Assembly (NCBI GenBank): GCA_035506575.1
Contig: DATJPD010000043.1
Coordinates: 1-64,000, forward strand
Direction of reading: 5' to 3'
Origin: DATJPD01 sp035506575
Lineage (GTDB): Bacteria; Pseudomonadota; Alphaproteobacteria; CACIAM-22H2
Length of the DNA: 64,000 nt
The notes under the pieces are model-generated. The model searched no databases. It worked only from the letters and a program-made list of their open reading frames with translations, and had not been told where the DNA came from. Both the position numbers and the translations under genes were made by a program. Position 1 is the stretch's first letter, and each line of letters begins with the position of its first letter. This document shows positions 1-7,927 of the stretch, piece after piece.

Positions 1-1
1 G

Positions 2-391
2 CAGACACCCGGCATGTCGCGCGCCGCGGCCATCAACTTCGCCCGCGTGGGCGCGCAGAAGATCTGGGCCGGCACGGTGACGATCGATGCCAATGCCAAG
101 ACCGGCGCGCATCATCACGGAGCGCTCGAAAGCGTGATCTATGTCGTGCGCGGCCGGGCGCGCATGCGCTGGGGCGACCAGCTGCAGTTCACGGCCGAGG
201 CGGGACCGGGCGACTTCATCTACGTGCCGCCCTATGTGCCCCACCAGGAGATCAATGCGAGCACGAACGAGCGGCTCGAATGCGTGCTGGTGCGCAGCGA
301 TCAGGACCCGGTGGTGGTGAACCTCGACATCGCGCCGGCCGAGCCGCCGGAAAACGTGCCGTGGATCGACCCGATCCACCGGCATCCCTGA
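2..391 (+). CDS. Cupin-domain protein, 5' end outside window
   Basis: Single small beta-barrel cupin. The metal-binding pattern is visible as HHHG followed by E (residues 33-39 counting from the ATG at 14), with a second motif PGDFIYVPPYVPHQ supplying the last His. The reading frame stays open through the first bases of the window (codons before the ATG read QTPG), and related cupins begin upstream of this point, so I treat it as 5'-truncated by the window edge rather than starting at 14. The substrate is unknown; such cupins act as isomerases, oxygenases or sensors. It converges on the 2OG-oxygenase gene at 573, so it is not part of that transcript. Confidence 0.8.
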   Translation, partial: QTPGMSRAAAINFARVGAQKIWAGTVTIDANAKTGAHHHGALESVIYVVRGRARMRWGDQLQFTAEAGPGDFIYVPPYVPHQEINASTNERLECVLVRSDQDPVVVNLDIAPAEPPENVPWIDPIHRHP

Positions 392-572
392 GCGCCTGAG
401 TCCAAAGGAGCGCGGGGGAGGTATACCCCCCGGAAAACCGCGCAACCGCGTGCAACGGTTACTGGAAGCCTTTGACGAACCGCGCCGATTGGCACTCGGA
501 GGCGTTGCACAGGCTATTTTCCGCAAGACCCGTGCAACGGTCCGTCACCGGTGGCCCAGGGGCTTCACGGAT

Positions 573-1580
573 TTACAATGCCGGTGCGTAGCCGTAAGAG
601 CGGCGAAACATCTCGTAGATATGTTCGGCTGCGGTACAGGTCGCGAAGCGGCGCGGATAGTCGGGCGTGACGCAGGTCGGGATCGGCTCGATCACGGCAT
701 CCGGCCGCGGGCTGTAAAAGAAGGGGACGGAATAGCGATCGCTCCCGCTTCTGTGGTTTTTCACGCGGTGCATGGTCGAGTTGTAGAGGCCGTTGGTCCA
801 GCGCGCCATCAGATCGCCAAGGTTGACGACGAAGGTCCCCGGGCGCGGCGTGGCGCCGATCCAATCGCCGGCCACGTTGCGGACTTCGAGACCGCTGGAG
901 TCGTCCTGGGCCAGCAGCGTGATCGCGCCCCAGTCCGTATGCGCGCCGGCGCCCATCTGGTTGAACCGGGCCGACGGCGCGTGCGGCGGATATTTCAGGA
1001 GACGCAACGTGGCCGTCGGCATGTCGAAGAACGGTTCGAACCAGTCCTCGCTGAGGTCAAGCGATAGCGCGATCAGGGTCAAAATACGATCGGCCAGCGG
1101 CCGCAACGCCGCGTGGTACGCCAGCATGTGAGTGCGGAAGTCCGGCAGGGCCGTGGGCCACTGGTTGTGACCGAAGCTGCGCCACCCGCGTTGCGCGTAG
1201 GGATGATCGTTCGGCAATTCGAGTCCGCAGTAGAACGCTTCCTTTAAGTCCGGCGGCGCCACTTCGGCATTCGGGTCCTGGCTGTCGAGCCTCTGCGCCT
1301 CGATCGGCTCATACCCAGCCGTGCTGGGGGACTTTTTCATCTCGACGTCCATCTTCGCCGCGAGCGGCAGGTCGAAAAAGCGTTTGCTCCACCGGAACTG
1401 GTCGTCGATGAGGCTCTGTGTCACGCGGTGATTCGCCACGTAGAAAAAACCCGTCTCGCGGCAGGCTCGGTGAATGTCCGCGGCCACGGCCTTTCTGTCG
1501 GCGATATCGGCGGAAAAGCTGCCGGCCAGGTCGATCACCGGGATGTCGGTCGCCGGTCGCGGCGGTGTGTAGATGATCAT
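573..1580 (-). CDS. Isopenicillin N synthase-family 2-oxoglutarate/Fe(II) oxygenase
   Basis: A 335-aa member of the IPNS/2OG-Fe(II) dioxygenase family, of typical length. An N-terminal DIOX_N region (IPVIDL near residue 13; GFFYVANHRV near 44) precedes the C-terminal jelly roll. The iron triad is His214, Asp216 (motif HTDWGAITLL) and His271, and the 2-oxoglutarate-binding Arg282-x-Ser284 is in RYSVPFFYSP, so an active enzyme is expected. The substrate cannot be read from sequence. It is the last gene of a minus-strand run with an NMT1-type binding protein, a Rieske oxygenase and a deaminase, which suggests oxidative breakdown of an imported small molecule, possibly an N-heterocycle (inference). 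Confidence 0.88.
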   Translation of the reverse strand: MIIYTPPRPATDIPVIDLAGSFSADIADRKAVAADIHRACRETGFFYVANHRVTQSLIDDQFRWSKRFFDLPLAAKMDVEMKKSPSTAGYEPIEAQRLDSQDPNAEVAPPDLKEAFYCGLELPNDHPYAQRGWRSFGHNQWPTALPDFRTHMLAYHAALRPLADRILTLIALSLDLSEDWFEPFFDMPTATLRLLKYPPHAPSARFNQMGAGAHTDWGAITLLAQDDSSGLEVRNVAGDWIGATPRPGTFVVNLGDLMARWTNGLYNSTMHRVKNHRSGSDRYSVPFFYSPRPDAVIEPIPTCVTPDYPRRFATCTAAEHIYEMFRRSYGYAPAL

Positions 1581-1618
1581 GGTGCTCTCCCACAGGTCTG
1601 ACGCGCCGGGGCGAACCT

Positions 1619-2629
1619 CTATTGCACCTGCCGCTTGGCTGCATCGGGCAGGAATGCGGACGTAAAGACACTGTCAGGCGAGGGCTTCCCGGGCAACTCG
1701 AGCGCCTCGGCCAGGAAGCCGATCTCGCGCGCGAGCCGCGCCCGGTCGACGTCGCCGAACCCGTGCTCCCGCGTGTACGGCGTCACGACGAGATCGCTCA
1801 GCACGATCTTGAGACGACGCAGCTCGATCTTCTCGTCGGCCAGGCTGTTGCGCGCCTTGACCGCGGGGATGGCGCTCGCCGGATCCTTGATCGTCTCCGC
1901 GAGGCTGCGCGCCAGCGCCGCCGTGAACGCCGTCACCGCTTTGGGATTCTCGGCCGCATACGCGGCGCTGGTGATGAGCGCGCTTCCGTAGAGGTCCATG
2001 CCGTAGTCGCTGTACTTGAAGACGCGCACCTGGTCCTCGGGAACGCCGACCGATTCGAGGTTGAGCGGGCTGGTCGAAAAGAAGCCGATCACCGCGTCGA
2101 CCTGGCCCGCCTTCAGGAGCGTGTCGCGGACCTGGCCGTTGACGTATTGCATGGTGGTCTGGCCGGCGTCGAACCCGTTGAGCCGCGCGAGGACAGGAAA
2201 CAGACGGGTGATCGTCTCGTTGGCCAGCGCGCCGATCTTGCGACCGCGCAGATCGCCGAAGGTGCGGATGTTCTTGTCGGCGAGCGTGATCAGGCTGAAC
2301 GGCGACTTGTCGTAGACCATCATGATCGCCGTCAGCGGCCGCTCCGGATGACGGGCGTTGAATTCGATCAGCGCCGAGATGTCCGCGAGCGCGAGATCAT
2401 AGGCGCCGGATGCCACCTTGGTCACCGGATCGCCGGCGCCGAACCCGCGGTCGATCGTCACCGCCAGTCCCGCGTCCTTGAAATAGCCGTTGGCGTCGGC
2501 ACGCAGGACATACCCGGTCGAGCCGTCGAAGACCCAGTCGGTACAGAAGCGGATGGCGGTCTCGGCGCGCGCCGGCTGTAACGTCGCGGCGGCAGCGAGA
2601 CCAAGCAGCGCCCAAAACAATCTCGACAT
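1619..2629 (-). CDS. NMT1/THI5-like ABC transporter substrate-binding protein
   Basis: Periplasmic binding protein of the NMT1/SsuA/ThiY type, 336 aa, with a clear Sec signal peptide (hydrophobic stretch ending in PARA before AETAIRF). I start it at 2629, because an AGGAGG (2635-2640) sits five bases upstream; a longer frame to 2659 lacks this. The domain shows DWVFDG and YFKDAGL, as in proteins binding pyrimidine precursors, sulfonates or similar small ligands. No permease or ATPase gene is visible beside it, so its transporter partners are elsewhere or outside the window. It lies 26 bases downstream of the Rieske gene and is probably co-transcribed. Confidence 0.88.
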   Translation of the reverse strand: MSRLFWALLGLAAAATLQPARAETAIRFCTDWVFDGSTGYVLRADANGYFKDAGLAVTIDRGFGAGDPVTKVASGAYDLALADISALIEFNARHPERPLTAIMMVYDKSPFSLITLADKNIRTFGDLRGRKIGALANETITRLFPVLARLNGFDAGQTTMQYVNGQVRDTLLKAGQVDAVIGFFSTSPLNLESVGVPEDQVRVFKYSDYGMDLYGSALITSAAYAAENPKAVTAFTAALARSLAETIKDPASAIPAVKARNSLADEKIELRRLKIVLSDLVVTPYTREHGFGDVDRARLAREIGFLAEALELPGKPSPDSVFTSAFLPDAAKRQVQ

Positions 2630-2655
2630 CGATACCTCCTGGGTCAGCGATCGGT

Positions 2656-3753
2656 TCAAATGGTCCCGTAGCGGACATTGAGCGCCGCCAGCCAGCGGCG
2701 ATAGGCGACCGAGACCCGGTCCGCGCGGACGTGGAGTTCGTCTCCGAGCGCAAGCGGCAATCGGGCCGGCCGCTGGCGAATGACGATCTGGCGGTCCTGC
2801 TCGACGATGAGGTCCGTCCGCCGCCGGATGTCCTCTGCGCTGATCTCTTCGGCGAAGTTCATGGCCTGGCTGAGGCGGACCAGGCTATGGGTCTCGTCCA
2901 GCGGCTGGACGGTGATGTAGGTGGACAGTTGGTCGTCCGGCCGGCCGCGATGGGCCTGCGCGGGATCGGTGATGCGCAGACGCTTGACGAAGCACGCGGT
3001 GGTCGGTCGCATGACGCGATAGCGGTAGTCCGCCTGAACGGGAATGCCGCGCGGATCGCCAAAGGGCTGGAAGACGGAGACCTCGCTCGTGACCAGGCCG
3101 TCGGCATCTTGCGTCACGCTCAGATCAGGGACGGGCTCCGGGTTGGCCGCGACGCCGATGATGCCGCCATGCACGAACGGAAAGTGGGCCACGTCGAGAA
3201 AGTTCTCGACGGCCCGGAAGGCATTGGCGAATTCATACGGCCCCATCTGATGGACGCGGAATCGCGGGTCCGCGCATTCCGGGAAACGGGGAACGTCGTG
3301 CGGCGGCCGGCCGAGGCTAACCCACACGAAGCCGCTGCCTTCGGTCGCGAGCAGCGGGCGCGTTTTGGCGCCGGCCGGCGGCGGCCGGCCCGGCAGCGCC
3401 GGAATGTGGACGCATGCGCCCGTGCCGTCGAACTCCCAGCCATGATAAGCGCAGACCAGACGATCGCCCTTGAGCCTGCCGCACGACAGCGGCGCGCCGC
3501 GATGGGGGCATTGATCGAGCCATGCCTGCAGTCTGCCGCCCGGCCGCCACAGCACGATGGGCTCGCCCATCAACATCGTCGCGAACGGCGCATCGTCTGC
3601 GACCTCCCGGGCGAAGGCGACGGCGTGCCAGTCGTCAAGAAGCCCCTCGGCCGGCTGTCGTGGTGCAGCGCTCGCGTCGTCGCGCAGGCGCGCGGCCCCC
3701 GTGTCAGCGGGCTCGCCAGCGCCGGCGGGCGCCGGAAGGGGTCCGGCCGTCAT
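2656..3753 (-). CDS. Rieske [2Fe-2S] ring-hydroxylating/demethylating oxygenase, alpha subunit
   Basis: 365 aa. The Rieske motif CPHRGAPL...CAYHGW supplies Cys82-x-His84 and Cys101-xx-His104. The mononuclear iron motif NFLDVAHFPFVH supplies the Asp and two His. This architecture belongs to the vanillate/caffeine demethylase and PaO-like oxygenases. The chosen ATG at 3753 overlaps the deaminase stop as ATGA, a sign of translational coupling; an upstream ATG at 3780 is possible. The first ~35 residues are an Ala/Pro-rich tail uncommon in the family. No ferredoxin reductase gene is nearby, so electrons must come from an unlinked partner. It probably acts on the compound processed by the neighbouring deaminase and 2OG oxygenase. 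Confidence 0.88.
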   Translation of the reverse strand: MTAGPLPAPAGAGEPADTGAARLRDDASAAPRQPAEGLLDDWHAVAFAREVADDAPFATMLMGEPIVLWRPGGRLQAWLDQCPHRGAPLSCGRLKGDRLVCAYHGWEFDGTGACVHIPALPGRPPPAGAKTRPLLATEGSGFVWVSLGRPPHDVPRFPECADPRFRVHQMGPYEFANAFRAVENFLDVAHFPFVHGGIIGVAANPEPVPDLSVTQDADGLVTSEVSVFQPFGDPRGIPVQADYRYRVMRPTTACFVKRLRITDPAQAHRGRPDDQLSTYITVQPLDETHSLVRLSQAMNFAEEISAEDIRRRTDLIVEQDRQIVIRQRPARLPLALGDELHVRADRVSVAYRRWLAALNVRYGTI

Positions 3754-4235
3754 TGGGCTGCGCGCGACTTCCACAGCCAATAGGTCTCCAGCGCGTCTGC
3801 ATGGAGGGCCTCGATCCGCTCGCTGCGCAACGGTTGCGCGGCGAGGGGCCGTTGCAGATAGCGCGCGATCTTGAGGTTATCGAAGCCCACCGCGTCGGCA
3901 TCTTCCGGCACCGCGCAGTAGTAGAGCTGGCCGATCTTCGCCCAGTAGAGAGCGGCGAGACACATGGGGCAGGGCACGGAGATGTTGTAGATCTCGCACC
4001 CCGACAGGTCGGCGGTTCCGAGGCGGCTTGCCGCGGCGCGGATGCCGACGATCTCGCCATGCGCCGTGGGATCGCCGGTCAGTCGCACCTGGTTGTAGCC
4101 CTCCGCCACCACCTCGCCGTTCTTGACGATGACGCACCCGAAGGGGCTGCCGTGGCCGCTGTCCACCGCATACCGCGCGAGCGCGATCGCGCGGCGCATG
4201 AACTCGGTCTTCTGCGGCTCGGTCTTCTGCGACAT
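3750..4235 (-). CDS. Guanine-deaminase-like nucleobase/nucleoside deaminase
   Basis: Zinc-dependent cytidine/guanine deaminase fold, 161 aa. The active-site motif is TAHGE (His ligand and proton-shuttling Glu), and PCPMC supplies the two Cys zinc ligands; the following LAALYWA and the Trp-rich C-terminus (YWLWK) resemble bacterial GuaD more than TadA. Start at 4235 is supported by AGGAGC seven bases upstream; a longer frame to 4385 runs through the promoter region and is unlikely. It is the first gene of the minus-strand cluster and diverges from a LysR regulator. The substrate is probably an amino-purine, pyrimidine or related heterocycle (inference). Confidence 0.87.
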   Translation of the reverse strand: MSQKTEPQKTEFMRRAIALARYAVDSGHGSPFGCVIVKNGEVVAEGYNQVRLTGDPTAHGEIVGIRAAASRLGTADLSGCEIYNISVPCPMCLAALYWAKIGQLYYCAVPEDADAVGFDNLKIARYLQRPLAAQPLRSERIEALHADALETYWLWKSRAAQ

Positions 4236-4356
4236 GAGATGCTCCTGGGGCCCAGCCCACGCTAGGGAGGGCGGCGTGTTGCCGTCTATTATAAAAAACT
4301 CTACATTGTGTGCTGATTTCGAGAACGGGTGGTTCTCGCACGATAAGGGACACGCG
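4236..4356. promoter_or_regulatory. Divergent promoter region between deaminase cluster and LysR gene
   Basis: On the minus strand a perfect -10 hexamer TATAAT lies at 4288-4293 without a recognisable -35 at 16-18 bases. That pattern is common for promoters needing a LysR-type activator. A perfect inverted repeat (CGAGAAC, 5-base spacer, GTTCTCG; 4320-4338) lies just upstream of the LysR start. It could be an operator or a 5'-UTR hairpin. Confidence 0.55.
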
Positions 4357-5298
4357 GTGCTCAGAGCATTTGCCACCGGCCTCACCTATTTCGGTGCCGT
4401 GGCGCGTCTGCGGTCGGTTCGCGGCGCCGCGGAATCCCTGCGTATCGCGCCCTCGGCGTTGAGCCGCCAGATCCACAACATCGAGGAGCGGCTTGACGTC
4501 ACTCTCTTCGAGCGCGGCCCGCACGGCGTTCACCTGACCGCGGCCGGCAAAGTCTTGCTCGCCTATCTGGAGCGGTGGGAGACGGACTTCGACGGTCTGA
4601 GCGAGGCGCTGCACGGGCTGGCCGGCCTGCGTCTCGGCACGCTGCGCGTGGCGACCGTGGAGGCGGTCACGTTTCATCCGCTGCCGCAGGCGATCCGGGC
4701 GCTGCGCGCCGAGATGCCGGGGATCACCGTGCATGTAACGGTCGGTCTGACGGATGCCGTTCTTCTGGACGTCGCGGAGGGGAAGGCCGAACTCGGGGCT
4801 TTGATCAACCTGCCAAAGGCCTCCGGCGTCAGATCGGCGTGGGAGATCCGCAACACCATGGGTGCGGTCATGCGTCCCGACCATCCACTGGCCGGTCGAC
4901 GCGAGGTCACGATCGCGGAGTGTCTGGCTTATCCGCTGGTGATGCCGGATGAGCGGCTGGTGGCCTATTCGGCGGTCCGGCGCGCGATGGGCCGGATCCG
5001 GAGCGCGCCGCGCGTGTCCGCGACCTGCAACAGAATCGGTGCGCTCAAGTCGCTGGTGAAGGCCGGCGTCGGGCTGGCCTTCATGGCCCAAATCGATATC
5101 GGACCGGACGTCGCGGCCGGCGACCTGCGGTTCATCAGGCTCACCGATCGCGACATCGAATCGCCGCTCATCTCGGCAATCATCCCGAAGCGCACCAATC
5201 TCTCACCGGCCGGCAAGCGGTTTCTCGAGCTGCTCCGGCGCGAGGTGACGCTGGATCGGCGTGTTCCCACAGCGCGAACGCTCGGGCCGGCGTCCTGA
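4357..5298 (+). CDS. LysR-family transcriptional regulator of the deaminase/Rieske cluster
   Basis: LysR-type regulator, 313 aa from a GTG at 4357 preceded by AAGGGA; an upstream ATG at 4123 would read through the divergent deaminase gene and is rejected. The winged HTH spans roughly residues 1-60 (AAESLRIAPSALSRQI, LFERGPHGVHLTAAG). The rest is a periplasmic-binding-protein-like effector domain. Divergent placement against the deaminase, Rieske, binding protein and 2OG genes makes it their likely activator, with the pathway substrate or an intermediate as coinducer (inference from context). Confidence 0.87.
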   Translation: MLRAFATGLTYFGAVARLRSVRGAAESLRIAPSALSRQIHNIEERLDVTLFERGPHGVHLTAAGKVLLAYLERWETDFDGLSEALHGLAGLRLGTLRVATVEAVTFHPLPQAIRALRAEMPGITVHVTVGLTDAVLLDVAEGKAELGALINLPKASGVRSAWEIRNTMGAVMRPDHPLAGRREVTIAECLAYPLVMPDERLVAYSAVRRAMGRIRSAPRVSATCNRIGALKSLVKAGVGLAFMAQIDIGPDVAAGDLRFIRLTDRDIESPLISAIIPKRTNLSPAGKRFLELLRREVTLDRRVPTARTLGPAS

Positions 5299-5361
5299 TC
5301 GCTGCCCGGCAACGGCGCATCGCGCTCGTCCGGTCTGCCGACGATGGCCGCAATTTGCTGT

Positions 5362-5456
5362 TCAGTCGAAGTCTTCGGCCAGCGCCTGGCGCACGGGCTC
5401 GGGCATCACCGCCATGTGCGAATATTCGGGGTGATCGAAACCGACGATCACCTGCG
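5362..5456 (-). pseudogene. 95-bp fragment of the 3' end of the DUF3501 gene
   Basis: This stretch matches 15972-16066 at 93 of 95 positions (differences at 5401 and 5440). The match starts exactly at the stop codon of the DUF3501 gene and ends abruptly after about 30 codons; flanking sequence is unrelated. The intact copy lies 10.6 kb away in the same orientation. The fragment has no start or promoter and is probably a recombination scar. Nothing else is recognisable between the LysR stop (5298) and the MocR stop (5499). Confidence 0.85.
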
Positions 5457-5498
5457 TGCGCGCGGCCTATGCCCTCTACCAGAGCGCGACGCCCGCGC

Positions 5499-6842
5499 TC
5501 ATTCGGTCGAATCGAATTCCTCTTCTCTGGCGGCGAGCATTGCCGCCAACGTCTGCAGCCCGGTATCGAGCTGATCCATTGTCGGGGCCGCGAGCGCCAG
5601 CCTGACGGCGTTTGGCGCATGGCCGGGTGTGACGGCGAAGGTCGTCGATGGGGTCAACGCGATGTCACGCCTGGCTGCGGCAGCGACGAGGGTTTGTGAG
5701 CGCCAGTGAGAGGGTAGCGTCAACCACAGGTGATAGCTTTTTTCGTTCGCCTGAACCTCGAAGCCCGAGAGACGATCGGCTGCCAGTTTCTGACGGGCGC
5801 GGGCATCGAGGCGCTTCAATCGCACAAGCTCGGCAACCGTGCCGTCGCCCATCATCCGCTGCGCAGACGCAAACGCAAATCCTGAAGCGGTCCATCCGCC
5901 CGAGCGCACCGACGCCATCACGCTCTCGCGCAACCGCCGCGGCGGAACGACGAAGCCCAGCGTGAGGCCTGGAGCGACCTTCTTCGACAGACTGTCCAGG
6001 ACGATGCAGGACTCGGGCGCGAGTGCCGCCAGCGGGGGGTCGTCGTCGAGGAAGCCGTAGACGTGGTCCTCGATGATCGGAAGCTCGAGCTTTTCTACGA
6101 CGCGCAAGAGATCCGCCCTGCGCGTCGAGTTCATCGTCATGCCCAAAGGATTATGGATCACCGGCTGGACATAGATAGCCGAAAGGTTCGACTCGCGGTG
6201 CGCCTTTTGGACCGAGTCAGGCCGAAGGCCGGCCTCGTCTGTCGCCAGCGGCACCAGCGATATCCCGAGTCTCGCCGCAATTCCTTTGATGAATGGATAC
6301 GTCAAGGACTCCACGCCGCAGCGGCCGCCGGTGGGAACGACCGTGGCGAGTGCCGCCGCGATGCTTTGCCGACCATTGCCGGTAAACACAAGCTGATCAG
6401 GCGAAGGCGACCATGCGCCCTGCGCCAGATAAGCGGCCGTGACGTCCCTGATGGCGGCGGTTCCCACGCTGGTCGCCTGTCGCAAGGCGAGATCGAGCGC
6501 GCCAGGTCTCTCCAGGCCGGCCAGGCTTTTCGCGATGAGCGCCGTCTGGTCGGGAAGGATCGGGTAGTTGAACTCGAGGTCGATCCGGATGCCCCGCGGC
6601 TCGCTTGGGGCGGCCGCTCCGCGTTTGGCGTCGCCCGAGATGAAGGTGCCTCTGCCAACCTCCCCGACGACCAGGCCTCGGCGCAATAGCTCTGCATAGA
6701 CTCGGCTTGCCGTCGAGACGGCGATCTTGCGCTCGTAGGCAAAGTCGCGCTGGGGAGGCAGGCGGTCACCGGGCTTGAGAGAACCAGCGGCGATGTCCGC
6801 CGCTAGGGCGTCGGCCAGCTTCAGGTATTCGGCCTTCGACAT
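5499..6842 (-). CDS. MocR/PdxR-type regulator (GntR HTH fused to aminotransferase-like domain)
   Basis: 447 aa, the usual size of MocR proteins. The N-terminal GntR winged helix spans about residues 5-70 (GDRLPPQRDFA, VSTASRVYAEL, GRGTFIS). A fold-type I aminotransferase domain follows, with the PLP-binding Lys in VLDSLSKK (Lys287). Members sense PLP or an amino compound and control vitamin B6, GABA, taurine or other amine genes. It diverges from DUF1127 and TauE/SafE genes; the intervening promoter carries three repeats expected for this family. The effector is unknown. A taurine/sulfonate link through the TauE-like gene is only a suggestion. Confidence 0.9.
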   Translation of the reverse strand: MSKAEYLKLADALAADIAAGSLKPGDRLPPQRDFAYERKIAVSTASRVYAELLRRGLVVGEVGRGTFISGDAKRGAAAPSEPRGIRIDLEFNYPILPDQTALIAKSLAGLERPGALDLALRQATSVGTAAIRDVTAAYLAQGAWSPSPDQLVFTGNGRQSIAAALATVVPTGGRCGVESLTYPFIKGIAARLGISLVPLATDEAGLRPDSVQKAHRESNLSAIYVQPVIHNPLGMTMNSTRRADLLRVVEKLELPIIEDHVYGFLDDDPPLAALAPESCIVLDSLSKKVAPGLTLGFVVPPRRLRESVMASVRSGGWTASGFAFASAQRMMGDGTVAELVRLKRLDARARQKLAADRLSGFEVQANEKSYHLWLTLPSHWRSQTLVAAAARRDIALTPSTTFAVTPGHAPNAVRLALAAPTMDQLDTGLQTLAAMLAAREEEFDSTE

Positions 6843-6866
6843 TATTGCTCCGAGATCAATGTTTTA

Positions 6867-6920
6867 ATTGTACCGAAGATTGTGTCGGAACATATGTGCC
6901 GTATCAAGCCGATTGTACCG
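6867..6920 (+). promoter_or_regulatory. Three direct repeats ATTGT(A/G)(C/T)CG, candidate MocR operator
   Basis: ATTGTACCG occurs at 6867-6875 and 6912-6920, and ATTGTGTCG at 6879-6887. The first two are spaced by 12 bases. They fill the 94-bp region between the MocR start and DUF1127 start. MocR regulators typically bind same-orientation repeats at their divergent promoter, so these are likely its sites (inference). Confidence 0.6.
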
Positions 6921-6936
6921 GCATTGGAGATCAGAC

Positions 6937-7164
6937 ATGTCGACAACCCTTACACCCATGATCGGTCCTGCTGTCGCACAGGGGCCTGGCACATTCTCAA
7001 AGTTTTTCAGAGCCAGCTGGGACAAGATCGCGCACTATTTCATTCATCGCGCGGCCATCGCACACCTTCGCGAGCTCGACGATCACGCCCTTTGCGACAT
7101 CGGCCTCGCGCGCCCCCAGATCGAGGCGGCGGTTCGCGGCTCCATGGGCGCGCCATGGAACTGA
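6937..7164 (+). CDS. Small DUF1127 protein
   Basis: 75 aa from the ATG at 6937, which has GGAGA upstream. The C-terminal DUF1127 signature is clear: RELDDHALCDIGLARPQIE. These short basic proteins are frequent in alphaproteobacteria and some bind RNA and affect phosphate and carbon regulation; the function here is unknown. Its last ten bases overlap the TauE/SafE start, so the two are probably co-transcribed from the MocR-controlled region. An in-frame ATG at 6868 lies within the operator repeats and is less likely. Confidence 0.8.
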   Translation: MSTTLTPMIGPAVAQGPGTFSKFFRASWDKIAHYFIHRAAIAHLRELDDHALCDIGLARPQIEAAVRGSMGAPWN

Positions 7165-7913
7165 CAGCCACCACGATCCTGGTCGCCTTTGCCGGCGTCT
7201 TCCTGATCTGCTTCATGAAGGGCGCCTTCGGCGGCGGCTTCTCGATCGTCGGCATTCCACTGCTGTCGATCGTGATGGACCCGGTGACGGCCGGCGGCCT
7301 TCTTGCACCCTTGTTCGTCGCGATGGATCTGTTCGCATTGCGCTATTGGAAGCCCTCCACATGGTCGAAACCGGATCTCGTGCTGCTGGTGCCGGGGCTG
7401 CTGATCGGAATCGGAGGCGGCTATCTGCTGTTCCGCGTTCTGGACCACCGCGCCATCTCGATTGTGATGGCGACGACCACCCTGGCCTTTGTCGGGCTGT
7501 GGTTTGTTGGAGGCGGTGCGGTGGCCATACGGCCGCGCTCGTCGCCGAAAGCGATCGCTGCCGGCTTCTCCGCGGGGATCACCACCATGGTGGCACATTC
7601 GGGCGGACCGCCGCTGGCGATGTATCTGCTGCCCCTCGGCCTCAGCAAGGAAATCTACGCGGGAACGACAAGCCTGTTCTTCACCGTCGGCAACGCGACC
7701 AAGGCGGTGCCGTGGCTATTGCTGGTGAAACCGACCGCAGCCGTGTGGATGTTGATGGCGATTTGCCTGCTCGCCATTCCCCCCGGCGTGTGGGTTGGGT
7801 GGCGGCTTCACGGACAACTGAACCAACGTCAACTCTATGGCGCCTGCTACGGGTTGTTGGTTGTGACGGCGTTGAAATTATTGTGGGACGGCGTTGGCGG
7901 TTATCTCGGCTGA
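7155..7913 (+). CDS. TauE/SafE-family sulfite/sulfoacetate exporter-like permease
   Basis: 252-aa integral membrane protein with about eight hydrophobic segments and the TauE/SafE features GAFGGGFSIVGIPLL near the N-terminus and MVAHSGGPPLAMYLLP in the second half, which are the two internal repeat motifs of the family. Family members export sulfite, sulfoacetate or other anions. Overlap with the DUF1127 gene and divergence from MocR suggest induction by an amine or sulfonated amine (inference). The start is the ATG at 7155; its ribosome-binding site is weak, consistent with coupling to the upstream gene. Confidence 0.85.
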   Translation: MELTATTILVAFAGVFLICFMKGAFGGGFSIVGIPLLSIVMDPVTAGGLLAPLFVAMDLFALRYWKPSTWSKPDLVLLVPGLLIGIGGGYLLFRVLDHRAISIVMATTTLAFVGLWFVGGGAVAIRPRSSPKAIAAGFSAGITTMVAHSGGPPLAMYLLPLGLSKEIYAGTTSLFFTVGNATKAVPWLLLVKPTAAVWMLMAICLLAIPPGVWVGWRLHGQLNQRQLYGACYGLLVVTALKLLWDGVGGYLG

Positions 7914-7927
7914 GTTTGGACTGCGCG

